Positions 5,751 through 7,605 of a stretch of 7,605 nt of DNA are shown here, piece after piece (position 1 is the stretch's first letter; each line of letters starts with the position of its first letter). The stretch comes from Bacillota bacterium (GTDB taxonomy: Bacteria; Bacillota; Clostridia; Lachnospirales; Anaerotignaceae): assembly GCA_023413275.1 (NCBI GenBank), contig JAEZPX010000003.1, positions 1-7,605 of the forward strand. The letters are read 5' to 3'. The position numbers and the translations under genes are program-made. The notes under the pieces were generated by a model that did no database searches, was not told where the DNA came from, and saw nothing but the letters and a program-made list of their open reading frames with translations.

Positions 5751-6710
5751 TTGCAAAAGCTTGAAGAAATTTATAAATTACTGCCAACCGATGTAGAAAA
5801 AAGACTAAAAACAGAGGTGACACTTGAGGACGAACAGATACAAGAGATACGTCTACGGGCATTAAGACCTCTTTTTGTGAAAACGAATAAGAAAAAATAT
5901 TTCTTATCTGATGAAAATGGGGATTGGATCGTCTCCAGTAGGCATATTAAGGAAGCAGTGGAAAAGTTAGGGGGTTATTCTCTATATGCCTTTGAGGAGG
6001 AACTGAAGCAAGGATATTTAACCGTTTTAGGTGGACACCGTGTAGGGTTTTGCGGTAGGGCTGTTCTGGAAGATGGAAAAGTAAAAACCCTGCGGCAAGT
6101 CAGCAGTTTAAATATTCGAATTGCAGGAGAAGTAAAAGGCTGTGCAGAGGAATGGATTCCTTATTTATTTGAAAAAAACAAACTGTGTCACACGTTCATC
6201 GTTTCCCCTCCAGGGTGCGGAAAAACAACGCTATTGCGAGATATGATACGTTGTCTTAGTTATGGAATAGGCTGTAAAGAAGGTTATAACGTGGGCGTTG
6301 TTGATGAGCGAGGAGAACTTGCCGCCATGAAGGATGGTGTTCCTCAAATGGATATTGGCCCTTGTACGGATGTGCAGGAGAATTGTCCGAAAGGAGAAGG
6401 GATGCTTTTCTTACTAAGGAGCATGACGCCTGATGTTATTGCAGTAGATGAGCTTGGAAAGGAGGCGGATTTTATCGGAGTTGAAGCATTGCTTCATGCC
6501 GGCGTTACTTTAATTTCTACGGTGCATGGTAGCGACATGAATGGCATGTTGAAAAATAAAAAAATCAAACAGATGTTGGAGGAGATGGAAAATGGAAGAA
6601 TCCTGTTTCTTAGTAATAGATGGGGGATAGGTACTGTGCAGGAAATATGGGATAACTTGGGAAAAAAACGCTACGAAAGAAGGGTGGAATCATGCTCATA
6701 CAAGGAATAG
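5751..6710 (+). CDS. spoIIIAA: Stage III sporulation protein AA, secretion-type ATPase
   Basis: SpoIIIAA is the mother-cell ATPase of the SpoIIIA-SpoIIQ channel that joins mother cell and forespore. It is related to type II/IV secretion ATPases. The protein has an N-terminal helical region, a KH-like part with GGYSLYAFEEELKQG (74-88) and GGHRVGFCGRAV (94-105), and a RecA-like ATPase core. The Walker A loop PPGCGKTT (153-160) contains K158. VVDERGE (183-189) follows, then the Walker B segment DVIAVDELG (228-236) with D233 and E234, and STVHG (256-260). From TTG 5751 it is 319 aa, close to the 307 of B. subtilis. TTG is chosen because AGGTGA (5741-5746) sits 4-5 nt upstream. The in-frame ATG at 5688 has no ribosome site, and an ORF reading back to 5607 would overlap the LytTR gene. 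It heads the operon and overlaps spoIIIAB by 19 nt. Confidence 0.95.
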   Translation: MQKLEEIYKLLPTDVEKRLKTEVTLEDEQIQEIRLRALRPLFVKTNKKKYFLSDENGDWIVSSRHIKEAVEKLGGYSLYAFEEELKQGYLTVLGGHRVGFCGRAVLEDGKVKTLRQVSSLNIRIAGEVKGCAEEWIPYLFEKNKLCHTFIVSPPGCGKTTLLRDMIRCLSYGIGCKEGYNVGVVDERGELAAMKDGVPQMDIGPCTDVQENCPKGEGMLFLLRSMTPDVIAVDELGKEADFIGVEALLHAGVTLISTVHGSDMNGMLKNKKIKQMLEEMENGRILFLSNRWGIGTVQEIWDNLGKKRYERRVESCSYKE

Positions 6711-7213
6711 GCGCAGTTTTAATTTTGGCAGCAACAACCCTTTGTGGGTTTGCCTTCGCAGCCAAAGAAAAATACAGATTGAGAGATCTTGAGGAAATTG
6801 AACGGGGAATCTTACTGATGAAAAATCAAATATCCTATTTGGGCACGCCGCTGACGGAACTCCTTGAGCAAATCAGCTGGAAAACAGAAGGAATTACCGG
6901 TCAGGCTTTTCAGGAGATTTCCAGACAAATGGAAGAACGGCGAGGTAATTCAGCTGAGGAAATCTGGGAAGGCATATGGCTTTCAATCGGAAAAAAATCC
7001 TATTTGACTGCTGTGGATTTGGAAGAACTTGTTTCTTTTGGAAGAACCCTTGGTTTTATAGAGAAGGAACAGCGTGAAGGCAGTATGGATATGCTTTTGC
7101 ATTATTTGCGGGAAAAACAAGAAGGAATTAAAAAGCGTTTGGAAAAAAACGGACGACTTTATTACAGCATGGGTGTGCTCAGTGGTTTATTATTGGTCAT
7201 CACATTGCTGTGA
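6692..7213 (+). CDS. spoIIIAB: Stage III sporulation protein AB
   Basis: The 173-aa protein matches SpoIIIAB in length (171 in B. subtilis), position and layout. It has an N-terminal membrane segment (about 3-23), a helical soluble domain rich in Glu/Lys with RDLEEIERGILLMKNQISYL (31-50) and LVSFGRTLGF (113-122), and a C-terminal membrane segment (about 157-173). The soluble region resembles the GspF/archaellar inner-membrane platform proteins, so it likely works with the SpoIIIAA ATPase in the mother-cell membrane that surrounds the forespore. The ATG lies inside the last codons of spoIIIAA, with AAGGGTGG 4 nt upstream. The 19-nt overlap suggests translational coupling. Confidence 0.93.
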   Translation: MLIQGIGAVLILAATTLCGFAFAAKEKYRLRDLEEIERGILLMKNQISYLGTPLTELLEQISWKTEGITGQAFQEISRQMEERRGNSAEEIWEGIWLSIGKKSYLTAVDLEELVSFGRTLGFIEKEQREGSMDMLLHYLREKQEGIKKRLEKNGRLYYSMGVLSGLLLVITLL

Positions 7214-7234
7214 GCATATGGGGGAGGATTAGGT

Positions 7235-7429
7235 ATGGAAATCAATATTGTATTTCGTATTGCGGCAGTGGGTATTCTGGTGGCCGTTTTGAATCAGGTT
7301 TTGATTCGTGCCGGCAGGGAAGAGCAGGCAATGATGACCACTTTGGCAGGGCTTGTAGTGGTTTTGTTTTGGGTAATTCAGTATATCAGCACTCTTTTTG
7401 AAACGGTACAGACACTGTTTCAGCTTTAG
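7235..7429 (+). CDS. spoIIIAC: Stage III sporulation protein AC
   Basis: This 64-aa protein consists of two membrane helices (about 4-24 and 33-54) joined by a short polar loop, RAGREEQAMM (25-34). That is typical of SpoIIIAC (about 66-68 aa), an integral membrane part of the SpoIIIA channel. It begins 21 nt after spoIIIAB with GGAGG 7 nt before the ATG. Its place between spoIIIAB and spoIIIAD confirms the call. Another ORF in a different frame at 7210-7401 has no ribosome site and is a shadow. Confidence 0.93.
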   Translation: MEINIVFRIAAVGILVAVLNQVLIRAGREEQAMMTTLAGLVVVLFWVIQYISTLFETVQTLFQL

Positions 7430-7441
7430 GGGGGTCAAGCC

Positions 7442-7605
7442 ATGGAGATGGGGCGAATAATCGCACTGGGACTGGTGGGGGTGATTTTTGCGGTGATGCT
7501 GAAAAAAGAAAATCCGCAAATCAGCCTTATGGTTTCAGTGGTTACCGGGATTTTAATTTTTTTTATGATTTGTACACCGTTAAGCGGGCTAATCGGGCTT
7601 TTAAG
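7442..7605 (+). CDS. spoIIIAD: Stage III sporulation protein AD, N-terminal part (cut by window edge)
   Basis: ATG 7442 follows the spoIIIAC stop by 12 nt, with a run of six G (7429-7434) as ribosome site. The 54 visible residues start MEMGRIIALGLVGVIFAVML and contain two membrane helices (about 5-20 and 28-45) separated by KKENPQIS. That is the start of SpoIIIAD, another membrane component of the SpoIIIA complex (about 130 aa in B. subtilis). The remaining 75 or so residues, and presumably spoIIIAE to AH, lie past the right edge. The frame stays open to the last base. Confidence 0.92.
   Translation, partial: MEMGRIIALGLVGVIFAVMLKKENPQISLMVSVVTGILIFFMICTPLSGLIGLL

Noticed and set aside
7210..7519. 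Plus-strand ORF 7210-7401 and minus-strand ORF 7229-7519 over spoIIIAC/AD
   Set aside because: SpoIIIAC and SpoIIIAD are recognised in other frames with good ribosome sites; these two are not.

Overview
The window is an AT-rich, gene-dense stretch of bacterial chromosome. It has strong AGGAGG-type ribosome binding sites, short leaders and the start of a spoIIIA sporulation operon, so it comes from an endospore-forming Firmicute. The amidase-like protein, the KapD-like exonuclease and the LytTR regulator point to the class Clostridia, perhaps a Lachnospirales-like lineage. That last step is inference, and no species can be named from the sequence alone. I see no mobile element, CRISPR array, tRNA or rRNA.

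Left part, minus strand (1-1674): the N-terminal 142 codons of a divergent adenylosuccinate synthetase (purA, running off the left edge) with a very good SigA promoter. About 450 bp of AT-rich spacer follows. It contains the rho-independent terminator of the next gene, a stand-alone DEDDh 3'-5' exonuclease.

Centre, plus strand (1675-4165): a 387-bp divergent spacer with a probable promoter and an orphan Shine-Dalgarno/mini-ORF. It leads into a likely three-gene unit: an unrecognised, very acidic 83-aa protein, an iron-type alcohol dehydrogenase, and an Amidase_3-like protein lacking key zinc ligands. The unit ends at a strong bidirectional hairpin terminator.

Minus strand again (4258-5681): a two-gene unit of a LytTR transcription factor with a degenerate receiver domain, followed 15 nt later by a cytoplasmic SGNH/GDSL hydrolase. 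It is read from an extended -10 promoter and converges on the bidirectional terminator.

Right part, plus strand (5751-7605): spoIIIAA, spoIIIAB, spoIIIAC and the start of spoIIID's neighbour spoIIIAD, in the usual order and tightly spaced. These are the first genes of the mother-cell side of the SpoIIIA-SpoIIQ channel, normally made under SigE during engulfment. spoIIIAA appears to use a TTG start.

Most of the window is ordinary core genome. The parts that deserve a second look are the LytTR pseudo-receiver/SGNH pair divergent from spoIIIA, the zinc-ligand-poor amidase homologue, the unknown acidic protein, and the orphan mini-ORF. I did not find convincing evidence of a wholly new multi-gene system.
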